A stretch of DNA of 64,000 bases from Streptomyces sp. NBC_00442 (GTDB lineage Bacteria > Actinomycetota > Actinomycetes > Streptomycetales > Streptomycetaceae). The DNA lies in assembly GCF_036014195.1 (NCBI RefSeq), contig NZ_CP107918.1:992001-1056000 (forward strand), read 5' to 3'. Below the pieces are notes generated by a model, which saw only the letters and a list, made by a program, of their open reading frames with translations, did no database searches and had not been told where the DNA came from. Within the stretch, counting starts at the first letter, position 1, and each line of letters starts with the position of its first letter. The position numbers were made by a program, and so were the translations under genes. Of this stretch, positions 17,296-26,286 are shown piece after piece.

Positions 17296-19752
17296 TCAGC
17301 GCGCCGCGCGCGGCGTCCGCGGGAGTGCCACGTCGAACCAGACGGTTTTGCCGTTGCCGGTGCGGCTGGTGCCCCACTCGCGCGCGAGCGCGCTGACCAC
17401 CCGAAGGCCCCGGCCGGCCTCGTCGTCCGGGCCGGTGCCGAGCAGGGACGGCAGGGTGTGGTCGTCGTCGACCACCTCGCACAGCAGCGCCTCGGCCCGC
17501 ACGAGACGCAGCTCGACCTGGCGGCCGTGCGCGTGCCGGATGCCGTTGGTGACGACCTCGCTGACCAGCAGCTCGACGGTCTCCTCGACGGCCGAGAGGC
17601 CCCACCGGTCGAGCTGTTCGCGCACCAGGCGGCGGGCGCGGCCCACCTCTCGCGGGTCGACGGCGAGCCGCCACTCGGCGACGTCCTCGCGGGCGATGCC
17701 GTTGAGGCGTGCCATGAGCAGGGCGACGTCGTCCTTGCGGCCACCACAGGTGTTGAGGGAGCGGATGATCGTGTCGCAGGCGTCGTCCATGGAGGCGGCC
17801 GGGTGGGCGGCCGACTCGCAGAGCGTGGCGAGGCCGACGCCTATGTCCTCGCCCCGCACCTCGACGAGCCCGTCGGTGCACATGATGAGGCGGTCACCGG
17901 GCTCGACGCGGACGCGGGCCGTCTCGAACGGCACCCCGCCCACGCCGATCGGGGCTCCGGTGGGCAGTTCGAGGAGCTCGCTGCGTCCGTCGGCGGAGCG
18001 GACGATCACCGGCGGGACATGGCCCGCGTTGGCCATCCGCAGTTCGCCCCTGATCGGGTCGTACACGGCGTAGAGACAGGTGGCGAGGTAGTGCTCGCCC
18101 AGACGCTGCGCCAAGTCGTCGAGGTTGCGCAGGAGTTGGTCGGGCGGGAGGTCGAGGGCGGCCATGGTCTGCACGGCGGTGCGCAACTGGCCCATCATGG
18201 CCGCCGAGTTGAGACCGTGCCCCATGACGTCGCCGACGACGAGCGCGGTGCGCGACCCCGGCAGCTTGATCGAGTCGAACCAGTCGCCGCCGACCCGGCC
18301 GAGCAGGGTGCCCGGCAGATAGCGGGTCGCGGTGTCGCAGCCCGCCATGCGCGGGGTGACCTGCGGCAGCATCGAGTCCTGGAGGGTCTCGGCGACGCTC
18401 TCCTGGTAGGTGTACATGCGGGCGTTGTCGAGGACCAGACCGGCGCGCGCGGCCAGTTCGGCGCCGGTGACGCGGTCCATGTCGTTGAACTCGGCCCGCT
18501 CGGCGTGCCGCAGAAGGATCATGAAGCCGAGCACGACGTTGCGCGCCTTCAGCGGGACGACCAGCATGGAGCGTCCGTTGATCAGCGGCCGGATGTCGCG
18601 CTTTTCGAACTGTGAGGCGATGGCGGCACCCATCTCCTCGCTGATCCGCGGCACGAGCACGGGCTCGCCGGACGTCATGCACTGGAAGAACGGGGTGTGC
18701 GCGGGGAACGGCATGGACTCGCCGACCGGCACCACGTCGTCCCAGCGGCCGGGCTCCTCCACGTGTTCGAGGGCGACGCGGTGCCACAGGGTGCGCGCGT
18801 CGGGCGGCCCGTCGGGGAAGCCCTCGCCCGCGATGACCTGCTCGCGCAGATAGGTGCCCGCGACATCGGTGAAGCGGGGTACGACGGCGGCGCTCACTTC
18901 CTGGATGGTGCGGGACAGGTCGAGCGAGGAGCCGATCCGGCCGCTGACCTCGTTGAGGAATTCGAGCCGCTCGCGCACCGCGGCGTATTCGAGGTCGGCG
19001 GCGAATTCGGGGCCGGGCCGCTGGGCCCGGGTCACGGGCTCCATGGGGTGGCGGCGCGGCGCGGACCGGCGTTCGGTGCGCCGCGGCACGCCCCAGTCGG
19101 GCGTGACGGGCACCCGGTCGTGGTGGCTGAACTCCAGTACGGGGTAGCCGAGTTCGAGGACCTGGGCCACTATCCGGGAGCTTTCGCCGACGCTCATGCT
19201 CGGCAGGATCTCCGGCAGCCGCCGGGCCAGCTGGTCGGCGCCGGGGAAGTCGGTGTGCAGGGCGAAGCCGGGCGCTATCCGCTCCACCGGGCCGTCCTCG
19301 TCGTCGCTCTCCAGGTGCAGTCGCGCGGCGTCCGCGGCGAGCACCAGGAGCCGCTCGGGTCCGGGTCCGACCAGCGGGTAGGCCCACCACAGCACGTCGC
19401 TGCGGTCCCGGCCGGGCTCGCGCAGTGCCGCGCGGCCGGCGGTGGGGTAGGCGGTACGCCCGGTCAGCGGGCCGTCGAGGCCGGGGCCGAACGCGTCGCC
19501 CGCGCCGAAATCCTCGAAACCGCCCCCGTCGGCGTCCGCGTCGTCGTAGTGGTGCTCCAGCGCTCCGGACACCGGAAGCAGATCGACGGCGGGCCTGCCG
19601 ACCGCCTCTTCCCGGCCGGGACCGAACAGCCTGCGCGCACCCGAGGACCAGTGCGACACCAGGCCCTCACCGTCCACGACGATCACGGCGAGCGGAATCC
19701 GGCCGGCCACGGCGAACTTCTGCGCCAGCTGCGGCGGAGTGCCACTGTCCAT
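17296..19752 (-). CDS. PAS-GAF-PP2C (SpoIIE) phosphatase with HATPase domain
   Basis: An 818-residue multidomain signalling protein. Residues 15-60 are PAS-like (IPLAVIVVDGEGLVSHWSSG). A GAF domain spans roughly 280-450. The SpoIIE/PP2C phosphatase at about 480-670 has GRVGGDWFDS and VGDVMGHGLNSAAMM with the metal-binding aspartates. The C-terminal HATPase at 690-810 has LLVSEVVTNGIRHAHG. This architecture is common in Streptomyces, where such proteins dephosphorylate anti-anti-sigma factors and bind anti-sigma partners. No partner gene is adjacent. The ATG at 19752 has AAGGAG 10 bases upstream. Confidence 0.92.
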   Translation of the reverse strand: MDSGTPPQLAQKFAVAGRIPLAVIVVDGEGLVSHWSSGARRLFGPGREEAVGRPAVDLLPVSGALEHHYDDADADGGGFEDFGAGDAFGPGLDGPLTGRTAYPTAGRAALREPGRDRSDVLWWAYPLVGPGPERLLVLAADAARLHLESDDEDGPVERIAPGFALHTDFPGADQLARRLPEILPSMSVGESSRIVAQVLELGYPVLEFSHHDRVPVTPDWGVPRRTERRSAPRRHPMEPVTRAQRPGPEFAADLEYAAVRERLEFLNEVSGRIGSSLDLSRTIQEVSAAVVPRFTDVAGTYLREQVIAGEGFPDGPPDARTLWHRVALEHVEEPGRWDDVVPVGESMPFPAHTPFFQCMTSGEPVLVPRISEEMGAAIASQFEKRDIRPLINGRSMLVVPLKARNVVLGFMILLRHAERAEFNDMDRVTGAELAARAGLVLDNARMYTYQESVAETLQDSMLPQVTPRMAGCDTATRYLPGTLLGRVGGDWFDSIKLPGSRTALVVGDVMGHGLNSAAMMGQLRTAVQTMAALDLPPDQLLRNLDDLAQRLGEHYLATCLYAVYDPIRGELRMANAGHVPPVIVRSADGRSELLELPTGAPIGVGGVPFETARVRVEPGDRLIMCTDGLVEVRGEDIGVGLATLCESAAHPAASMDDACDTIIRSLNTCGGRKDDVALLMARLNGIAREDVAEWRLAVDPREVGRARRLVREQLDRWGLSAVEETVELLVSEVVTNGIRHAHGRQVELRLVRAEALLCEVVDDDHTLPSLLGTGPDDEAGRGLRVVSALAREWGTSRTGNGKTVWFDVALPRTPRAAR

Positions 19753-20401
19753 GGGTGGGAGGCTCCTTCCCCGCCGCGAGAATCGGCGGCTGCGCCTCCA
19801 CCGTACGGCCATCGGCGCACCGCGCGGGACCCAACTGCACAATAGGCGTACGCCCTGGCGTACATGCCGGTGACACAGACCAAGGGCCTTTTCGCTCCGC
19901 ACCGTTGGGCCCGCCCGCCCCCGGTCGCGGGTCCCGCGGTTCCCGTCCGCGGCGCTCGGGCCGCGGGCCCGTGCCGCCGTCCATCGCCCGGCGGTCCCCG
20001 CCGTGTGCGGATCTGCGCCATTTCGGCAGGAGCGGGGCCGGGCCCGTACGGGGCGCGCGACGGCCGCGGCGCGGCGGTTCCTTCATATTCCCGTCGGCAT
20101 TCCGGAGGGCGACGGTAGGCTTTTCCCACAGCGGGAAACAGCCGAATACTCCGTCACGTTCTCGGCCCGTTCATGATCCGTTGAACATTGTGGATCAAGA
20201 CCGGGTCGCAGCTCGGAGAAGAGAATGAGCAACCGGTTCTCGGATCGAAGGAGAGGTCATTTTTGGCCGCGCCTTGACAGTCGACAGTTTACAATGCAAC
20301 AATTTCCTGGTACGGGGGCGTGAGATCATGTATGCCACTTGTCCAGCCCGTCACGCTTCCGCAAAAGGAACCCTTCCGGCCGATCAAACGGGGTGTGGTA
20401 G
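19753..20401. other. Long divergent intergenic region before the SARP gene
   Basis: 649 bases with no convincing gene. The left 300 bases are GC-rich. From about 20090 rightward the region becomes AT-rich and holds an inverted repeat TGATCC-12-GGATCA (20174-20197) and the SARP promoter. A 32-codon frame at 20225-20323 spans that promoter and is probably not coding. Confidence 0.5.
20274..20303 (+). promoter_or_regulatory. Predicted promoter of the SARP gene
   Basis: A consensus -35 TTGACA (20274-20279), an 18-base spacer and AACAAT (20298-20303) would start transcription about 90 bases before the SARP gene. The -35 is part of a TTGACAG/TCGACAG direct repeat, which could be a regulator site. 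Confidence 0.45.
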
Positions 20402-21232
20402 GTGATGAAGGTAGGCATACTCGGATCACTTCGTATTTCCTGCGACGAGGAAAACGGACACAGGCACGTGGAGCTGGCTCCCAAGCCTCGTACGGTCCTG
20501 ACCGTCCTGATCGCGAACGCCGGCGGCATCGTCCCCGTGTCCGCGCTGGCGCGCGAAGTCTGGGGCGACAGCAGGCCCGTCAGCGCGTTACGTAACCTGC
20601 AGACATATATCTTTCAGTCACGCAAGGTGTTGTCCCAGTTCACAGGCCTTTCACTGCGTGGCGTAGCCAGCGAGTTCCTGATGACGAGGCCCGGCGGCTA
20701 CTCCTTCACCAACACCGCGGCCCGGTTCGACTACAGCTCCTACCGAAACCTGGTGGTGGACGGCCGGCGCATGCTGCGCAAGGGCGCGGACGACGAGGCC
20801 ATTGAATTGTTCGAGGATGCTCTGAGCATTTGGCGCGGGCCGGCCTTCGTCGACGTCATGCGCGGGCCGACGCTGGAAACCCAGCGGCGTCAGTTCGAGG
20901 AATCACGCATCGGCGTCATCGAATCCCTGTCCGACGCCAAGATCAGGGTGGGTAATTACCATGAGGCCATAGCGGACCTCGCGGCTTCCATATCGGAACA
21001 CCCCCTGCACGAGGGAATACACTACCGATACATGCGGGCCCTTCACCTCACGGGTCATCGGGCGCGGGCCCTCGACGTCTTCAACACGCTTCGTTCAAAT
21101 CTCGTCTCCGAACTCGGAATCGAGCCCGGGGCTCCGGTCCAGCGGTTGCAGCACAGCATTCTCAATTCTTCCGGGCCCGACTACACGGCCCCGTATCCGC
21201 CGTCGACGGGAAGAATCATTCCCGTCGCATAG
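20402..21232 (+). CDS. SARP family transcriptional activator
   Basis: A 276-residue Streptomyces antibiotic regulatory protein. Residues 1-100 are an OmpR-like winged helix (VLTVLIANAGGIVPVSALAREVWGD-like block, NLQTYIFQSRKVL), and 105-260 are the bacterial transcriptional activation domain (ALSIWRGPAFVDV, ALHLTGHRARALDVFNTLR). SARPs activate biosynthetic clusters, so this is the best candidate activator of the diazo cluster to its right. Codon 63 is TTA (20588-20590), so translation should depend on the bldA tRNA. GTG 20402 and ATG 20405 are both possible starts. Its 3' end overlaps the convergent SDR gene by 52 bases. Confidence 0.93.
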   Translation: MMKVGILGSLRISCDEENGHRHVELAPKPRTVLTVLIANAGGIVPVSALAREVWGDSRPVSALRNLQTYIFQSRKVLSQFTGLSLRGVASEFLMTRPGGYSFTNTAARFDYSSYRNLVVDGRRMLRKGADDEAIELFEDALSIWRGPAFVDVMRGPTLETQRRQFEESRIGVIESLSDAKIRVGNYHEAIADLAASISEHPLHEGIHYRYMRALHLTGHRARALDVFNTLRSNLVSELGIEPGAPVQRLQHSILNSSGPDYTAPYPPSTGRIIPVA

Positions 21233-21930
21233 GACGCGAGCGGCTCGGAGAAGTTCACGATCCACCAGGCGATCTCCTCGGGCCTTCCCAGACGGGCCAT
21301 CGGGAGCAGTTCCTGCAGGCGGTGCATCTCCGTCACCTCGTGGTCCGTCCACGCGTTGTTGTCGAGGATCGGGGTTTCGATCGGGCCGGGCGCCACGGAG
21401 ACGACGCGGATCCCGTGGTCGGCGAGCTCGCCGGCCCACGCGCGGGTGAAGAAGTCGAGGCCGGCCTTGGTCGCCCCGTAGAGGGAGAGGCCCGGCCAGC
21501 CGCGCTGTCCGAAGGACGCGCTGATGTTGACCACCGTGCCGCCCGCCACCGACAGCGCGGCCAGTGCCGCCTGAGTGAGCAGCAGGGGCGCCCGCAGGTT
21601 CACGGCCATGAACCGGTCGAAGTCGTCGACGGAGATCGTGCCGAGCGGCGTGCGCCGCAGCAGGCCCGCGCTGTGCACCAGGGCGTCGATGCGGCCGAAG
21701 CGCTCCAGCGCCGTGTCCACCACCTTGTCCGGGGCGTCCTTGTCCGTCACGTCCATCCGGAACGGCGAGATGCTGGGCCACTCCTGCCCGGTCCCGAGGA
21801 GTTTCTCCCAGGACCTGCCGACGGCCAGGACGTTGGCCCCGCGCTCCGCGAACGCCCGCGCGGTCGCCCGTCCGATGCCGCTGCCTGCGCCCGTCACGAC
21901 TGCGGTCTTGCCCGCCAGGGTGGGTAACAA
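21181..21930 (-). CDS. Short-chain dehydrogenase/reductase
   Basis: A 249-residue classical SDR with TGAGSGIG for cofactor binding, ALVHSAG, a catalytic serine in VVNISASFG and the YGATK pair. The end ATGMILPVDGGYGAV is the standard SDR C-terminus. I prefer the TTG at 21930 because GGGAGG sits 7 bases upstream and the length is then typical; a GTG at 21963 lacks a ribosome site. The codon after the start is TTA, so expression is likely bldA-dependent. It is between the SARP and the adenylating enzyme and may belong to the cluster. Confidence 0.9.
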   Translation of the reverse strand: MLPTLAGKTAVVTGAGSGIGRATARAFAERGANVLAVGRSWEKLLGTGQEWPSISPFRMDVTDKDAPDKVVDTALERFGRIDALVHSAGLLRRTPLGTISVDDFDRFMAVNLRAPLLLTQAALAALSVAGGTVVNISASFGQRGWPGLSLYGATKAGLDFFTRAWAGELADHGIRVVSVAPGPIETPILDNNAWTDHEVTEMHRLQELLPMARLGRPEEIAWWIVNFSEPLASYATGMILPVDGGYGAV

Positions 21931-22052
21931 CGCGGCGCCTCCCGGTGCGATGTGAACACTCACCGAGAGAACACCGCGCACGCGGCTCAGGTTGCACCCT
22001 GCGGCGCCCGCCCGTGACGAACAGTGATGGCCGCCGGGTCCGGGGCCCCCGC

Positions 22053-23282
22053 CTACGGAGCCGGCGCCCCGCTGCGCGAGACCGGTCGCATCGCCGTCCG
22101 GTCGGAGAGCAGCCGCTGGTTCACGCCGTGGGTCAGCGTGCGGCGGTCGGCGGGCGGATCGAAACGGCCGAGGATGCGCACCGCCCCCGTGAGGGGGTCG
22201 AGTTCGGCCCGGTCGCGGGTGGAGAGCCACCCCGGCCCGTCAGCCCCGTCGGGCACGAACCGGGTGGGAGGCCCCTCCTCGCCGAGGTAGGGGGTACGGG
22301 CGAGGCGGACCTGGAGTTCGCCGTCCAGGATGCGGATGCGGATGCCCGGCGCGACCATGCCCACCGCCCCGGGGGAGAACCAGCCCACGGGGTCCGCGGC
22401 CACGATGCCCGTCTCCGTCGTGCCGTACGCCTGCCCTATCCGTACCCCGTACTGGTCGGCGAACCGCGCGTACACCCGCTCGGGCAGCCGGTCGCCGCCC
22501 GAGATCGCACAGCGCAGCCGCGGCAGCCGTACCGAATGGTCGGTGAGGGTGAGCGCGGCGAAGTGGGCGGGCGCCGCGAGGACGGCTGCCGCGTTGGAAC
22601 GGATCGCGGTGCGCAGCGCGGCGCTACGCGAGGCGCGCGGCGCGAAGACGCTGACCGCGCCGACGGACATGTGGTGCAGCAGACCGCCGATGAGGTTGAA
22701 GGAGTGCGTCAACGGCCCGAGCAGCAGCACCCGCTCCCCCGGGCCCGGCATTCCGGCGAGGCGGCTGAAGGCGACGAGTTCGTCCTGCAACGACTGCGGG
22801 GTCCGGCCCACCGCCTTGGCATAGCCGGTGCTGCCCGAGGTGAACTGGACCAGGCAGTGGTCGGTGGCCGCGCGGCGGCCGCCCTTGATCCGGCGGACGT
22901 AGACCTCGCATTCGTCGTGGAAGGTCCGTGCGGGCGATCCGGAGGTGTCGAACGAGATGTAGAACTGCGGCCGGCAGCGGTCCAGGAGGAGACCGAGTTC
23001 CCCGCCTCGTATACCGGCGCCCATGAGCATGACTTGGGCGCCGAGCGACCACAGGGCGAAGACCGACCAGATCTGGGTGAAGCTCTCGGCTCCCTGAAGG
23101 GCGACGGTGCCGCCGGGGCGAATGCCATGGGCTTGGAACAGGCGCCGCAGCATGGAGACTTGGGTCCGTAACCGTTCATAGGTGACGTCGTAGCCACCCT
23201 GCGCCCATATCGCTTCCCGGGGCGGGCGTGCCAGCATCGCGGCACCCCACCAGTCGGGTTCACTACCGGATTCGTCTCGCAT
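22053..23282 (-). CDS. Acyl-AMP ligase-like adenylating enzyme with truncated C-terminus
   Basis: A 409-residue member of the adenylate-forming superfamily. The A3 motif QFTSGSTGYAKAV, the A5 QAYGTTETG and the A7-like WLSTRDRAE are clear. It stops soon after the hinge motif ILGRFDPPADRR, where a full enzyme has about 100 more residues with the catalytic A10 lysine. The lysine that normally follows the hinge is also absent. It may still form acyl-adenylate weakly, hand over to a partner, or be decaying. The ATG follows a strong GGGAGG. It lies in the SARP-flanked left edge of the cluster. Confidence 0.85.
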   Translation of the reverse strand: MRDESGSEPDWWGAAMLARPPREAIWAQGGYDVTYERLRTQVSMLRRLFQAHGIRPGGTVALQGAESFTQIWSVFALWSLGAQVMLMGAGIRGGELGLLLDRCRPQFYISFDTSGSPARTFHDECEVYVRRIKGGRRAATDHCLVQFTSGSTGYAKAVGRTPQSLQDELVAFSRLAGMPGPGERVLLLGPLTHSFNLIGGLLHHMSVGAVSVFAPRASRSAALRTAIRSNAAAVLAAPAHFAALTLTDHSVRLPRLRCAISGGDRLPERVYARFADQYGVRIGQAYGTTETGIVAADPVGWFSPGAVGMVAPGIRIRILDGELQVRLARTPYLGEEGPPTRFVPDGADGPGWLSTRDRAELDPLTGAVRILGRFDPPADRRTLTHGVNQRLLSDRTAMRPVSRSGAPAP

Positions 23283-23488
23283 GTCGGCCTCCCGCTCGTA
23301 CGTGTGTCCGGCGACGGTCTCCCTAGGCGGAACACCGGCGGGCCGGAAACGGTTGCACGCGGAAGCGGGCGCGAAGGTGAAGGATTGTCGGCCGCCCGAC
23401 CGTGCGGATCGAGCGGCCGACCAGGGACCGGTATTACGGGGGAATGGAATCCCGGCCCCAGCTCATGGGCGCGGCGCGGCCGCGTGCG

Positions 23489-24277
23489 TCAGACGGAGAG
23501 AGGACGACAACTGCGGCAGGCACGATAGCCCGCCCGGCTTGCCTCCCTCGCGCTGCGGAACGGCTTGCGGTGGGGCGGCGTGATGCGGCGCGCGTGCGCA
23601 CACGTCGGATGGCAGTAGATGTGGGTCGTATCGCTGCCCAGGTAGACGGCGCCTTCTCGTGAGAGCTCCGCGAACCGCTCCATGTCGATGCCTTCGGCCG
23701 CGCGCAGGGCGCGTCCGGTGCCCGGCAGATAGGCGGCGTCACACGGCGTGCCGTCGTCGTGGGTGACACGGTGACACGGAATGAGCAGCATCACCGGGTT
23801 GTGCGCCAGGACGTGGACGACGCGGTCGGCGTCGCTCAGGCACGCCTCCCTCGCGACCCAGCCGGCGGGGCGCAGTTGCCCCTTGGGGATGCACCGCACC
23901 GCCTGGAGGACCGCGCGGTCCTCGGCGGGCAGCCGGGCCAGATCGATCGGCAGGTTCTTGGCGCGCCCGGTCCGCAGCGCGGTGCGCAGGCCCGGCAGGG
24001 GTGTCGTCGCGCAGATGGCGGTCCTGCGGGTCCGCGCCCAGTGCAGTTCTTCGAACATGGCCGGGCTGACCACCATCGACTCCAGCATCGCGCCCGTCAC
24101 CGCACGCGGGCTGAAGGCCACGTACAGGCCGCCCGCACCGGTGTCCAGCCGGACGTACGTGTCGTAGCGCTCGGTGGAGATGTTCACCCGTTGCAGCACA
24201 CGCAACGCGAAATCCGCCGGGGCGGGAGACGTGAGATCCGCCAGTGCGTTCTCCACGTCCTGCTCGGACGGCGCCAT
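23489..24277 (-). CDS. Ogt-Ada fusion: O6-alkylguanine methyltransferase with C-terminal Ada metal-binding domain
   Basis: A 262-residue DNA alkylation repair protein. Residues 110-200 are an Ogt methyltransferase core with PCHRV (Cys168 as alkyl acceptor). Residues 205-260 are an Ada zinc domain with YCHPTC (Cys222, Cys226) and CRSC (Cys254, Cys257), so all four zinc cysteines and the phosphotriester acceptor are present. In classical Ada the zinc domain is N-terminal; here the order is reversed and the AraC part is missing. The ATG follows AGGAG; a GTG at 24298 overlaps the ECF sigma stop by four bases. Either way it is in an operon with the sigma factor. Confidence 0.88.
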   Translation of the reverse strand: MAPSEQDVENALADLTSPAPADFALRVLQRVNISTERYDTYVRLDTGAGGLYVAFSPRAVTGAMLESMVVSPAMFEELHWARTRRTAICATTPLPGLRTALRTGRAKNLPIDLARLPAEDRAVLQAVRCIPKGQLRPAGWVAREACLSDADRVVHVLAHNPVMLLIPCHRVTHDDGTPCDAAYLPGTGRALRAAEGIDMERFAELSREGAVYLGSDTTHIYCHPTCAHARRITPPHRKPFRSAREASRAGYRACRSCRPLSV

Positions 24278-24294
24278 GTCCTCACTCCTCGAGC

Positions 24295-24900
24295 TCACTT
24301 CACCACCTCCCTCATCGGCGGGTCGTCCCTGCCTTCCAGTAACAGCCGCAGGCTACCGATCCCTCGGGACACCTGGGCCTTGACCGTGCCGACCGGGCAC
24401 CCCTGCGCCTCCGCGATCTCTCCGTAGCTCATGCCGACCACATGTCTGAGCACCACCGCCACCCGGGGTTTCTCCGGGAGTTCGGCCAGGGCCGACACCA
24501 GGCATCCCCGGTCGTGGGAAGCCGATGCCCGCTCCTCGGGTCCTGGCCGCGCGTCCGCCCAGGCCCCGCACGAATCCTCGACGGGAACGGCGGACACCGG
24601 GTGCCGTACCGCGGTGCGCACCTGGTTGCGCCAGGTGTTGGCCGCGATCGTCATCAGCCAGGCCCGCGGCCGCAGGGCACGGCGCCGTTCCGGCGAGTAG
24701 CCCCGCAGAGCCGTGTAGGCGCGCAGAAAGGTGTCCTGGCCCAGGTCGTCCGCCTCCGCGGCCGATCCCGTGACCCGGAGCAGGAACGCGCGGACCACCG
24801 TGGCGTGGAGTCGGACCAGCTCCGTGAAGCCGTCGTCGAGATCCACTGCCAGGCGCTCAGTCAGCTGCTCCGCCATCTCGTCCATCACCGACCAGAACAC
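24295..24900 (-). CDS. ECF-type RNA polymerase sigma factor
   Basis: A 201-residue sigma factor with region 2 (ADDLGQDTFLRAYTAL, then RAWLMTIAANTWRN) and region 4 (MSYGEIAEAQGCPVGTVKAQVS). It lacks any C-terminal extension. No anti-sigma gene is present; the downstream partner is the Ogt-Ada fusion, within 17 bases or overlapping. This suggests that alkylation of the fusion could control the sigma factor, or that the sigma factor simply drives the repair gene. Codon 187 is TTA (24342-24340), so bldA control is expected. No strong ribosome site precedes the GTG at 24900; an ATG at 24885 is possible. Confidence 0.9.
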   Translation of the reverse strand: MFWSVMDEMAEQLTERLAVDLDDGFTELVRLHATVVRAFLLRVTGSAAEADDLGQDTFLRAYTALRGYSPERRRALRPRAWLMTIAANTWRNQVRTAVRHPVSAVPVEDSCGAWADARPGPEERASASHDRGCLVSALAELPEKPRVAVVLRHVVGMSYGEIAEAQGCPVGTVKAQVSRGIGSLRLLLEGRDDPPMREVVK

Positions 24901-25025
24901 CGAGCGGTCGGAAAGGGTTGCACGGACCTGGTCGCGTACCTGCTCTCACCAGTCGTCATCCTTCAACCCTGCGCGCACGCGAGCCGGGGCGCTGGCGGGA
25001 TACGGACACCGAGCTGCGGCGGGGC

Positions 25026-25457
25026 TCACCCCGGGGTCAGGACCTCCGAGACGGCCGCGGGGTCCCAGTAATAGGGGCGGATCTCGAAGAGAAGGCCTGA
25101 TCGCACGGTCATCATCTGCACGAGGGAGGTGTCGAGCTTGCGCCCCGACGCGCGGGCGACGAAGCGTACTTCGTTGACGACGACGATGCGCTCGTCGTCG
25201 ACCAGGTGCCGCTGCTCGAGGAACTCCACCGACTGCCACAGCTCGGTCATGACACCCATGAAGCGTTCCATGCCCTCGGCCCCGCGCCACTCGCCGGTGA
25301 AGGGCAGGCCGGGGGCCTGGTGGAGCACCACCTGCGGGTGCAGGCAGGCCGCGATCTCCGCGAAGCCGGCCCGGCCGGGACCCCCTGCCGCCACATACGC
25401 CGATTCAGCGGCGTAGAACCGCTCCAGCACCGCTCGGGCACCGTCACTCGTCATCAT
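25026..25457 (-). CDS. SnoaL/NTF2-like protein
   Basis: A 143-residue protein with the small polyketide-cyclase-like fold: RAVLERFYAAESAYV, LHPQVVLHQAPGLPFTGEW and VNEVRFVARASGR. The first of two ATGs follows AGGAGG. It lies 125 bases upstream of the ECF sigma gene on the same strand. Some ECF groups carry a fused SnoaL-like regulatory tail, and this one is separate, so a link is conceivable but unproven. It could equally be a small-molecule-binding or stress protein. Confidence 0.8.
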   Translation of the reverse strand: MMTSDGARAVLERFYAAESAYVAAGGPGRAGFAEIAACLHPQVVLHQAPGLPFTGEWRGAEGMERFMGVMTELWQSVEFLEQRHLVDDERIVVVNEVRFVARASGRKLDTSLVQMMTVRSGLLFEIRPYYWDPAAVSEVLTPG

Positions 25458-25623
25458 GGTCAAGGCCTCCTGCCGGGGTCGAGGCGGTCGCGGTCCGACC
25501 ACCAGGGACACCAACGAAGGGCGACTCGACGGGTAACTGCGCGGCGGCATCGGCAGGTCACGCGGGAGCACGACGTCCGAATACCGCCGGATCGTGGGGG
25601 CGTCGGGCGCCAGCATGGCCCGC

Positions 25624-26271
25624 ATGACCAGCACGATCGATCAGCAGGGCCGGGCGGCCGCCGGCCGGGACGCGGCGGCGGCCCGGCGCGCCGTCATCGG
25701 CGAGGACGGCGCCGGGCGCTGCCCGTGGGCCGTGACCCATCCGCTCAACCAGGGCTACCACGACACCGAGTGGGGACTGCCGGTCCACGGCGAACGGGAG
25801 CTGTTCGAGCGCATCACCCTGGAGGCGTTCCAGGCCGGACTGAGCTGGCTGACGATCCTGGCGAAGCGGCCCGCCTTCCGCGCCGCCTTCGACGGATTCG
25901 ACCCGGTGGCCGTGGCGGCGTACGGCGACGGCGACATCGAGCGGCTCCTCGACGAGCCCGGCATCGTCCGCAACCGCGCCAAGATCGTGGCGGCCCGTGG
26001 CAATGCGAGAGCCGTGCTCGCCCTGCGCGAGCAGGGCGGCCTCGACCGGCTGATCTGGTCCCACAAGCCGCGGCGGACCCCGGCGCCGTTGACGGCCGGC
26101 GACGTGCCGACCCGCACGCCCGACTCCGAGGCCCTGGCCCGCCGGCTGCGCTCGCTCGGCTTCTCCTTCGTGGGGCCCACGACGTGCTACGCCCTGATGG
26201 AGGCCATCGGTCTGGTGGACACCCATCTCATCGGATGTCACCGGCGCGGCAGTTCGGGTGAGCACGTCTGA
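25624..26271 (+). CDS. tag: DNA-3-methyladenine glycosylase I
   Basis: A protein of about 215 residues matching Tag: RCPWAVTHPLNQGYHDTEWG, the FERITLEAFQAGLSWLTIL helix, and the C-terminal SFVGPTTCYALMEAIGLVDTHLIGCHR with the zinc-site cysteine and histidines. It excises 3-methyladenine from alkylated DNA. The start is uncertain: ATG 25624 is used here, while ATG 25615 and GTG 25594 are in frame. It converges with metF, only 15 bases away. Its place between the sigma/Ogt-Ada operon and the diazo operon suggests a self-protection role. Confidence 0.92.
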   Translation: MTSTIDQQGRAAAGRDAAAARRAVIGEDGAGRCPWAVTHPLNQGYHDTEWGLPVHGERELFERITLEAFQAGLSWLTILAKRPAFRAAFDGFDPVAVAAYGDGDIERLLDEPGIVRNRAKIVAARGNARAVLALREQGGLDRLIWSHKPRRTPAPLTAGDVPTRTPDSEALARRLRSLGFSFVGPTTCYALMEAIGLVDTHLIGCHRRGSSGEHV

Positions 26272-26286
26272 GGGCCGGGGTGTTTC

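Noticed and set aside
20225..20323. A 32-codon frame with GGAG upstream in the SARP leader region
   Set aside because: It runs across the predicted SARP promoter, has poor third-position bias and no recognisable sequence.
26272..26286. A terminator between tag and metF
   Set aside because: Only 15 bases separate the convergent genes and no hairpin is visible.
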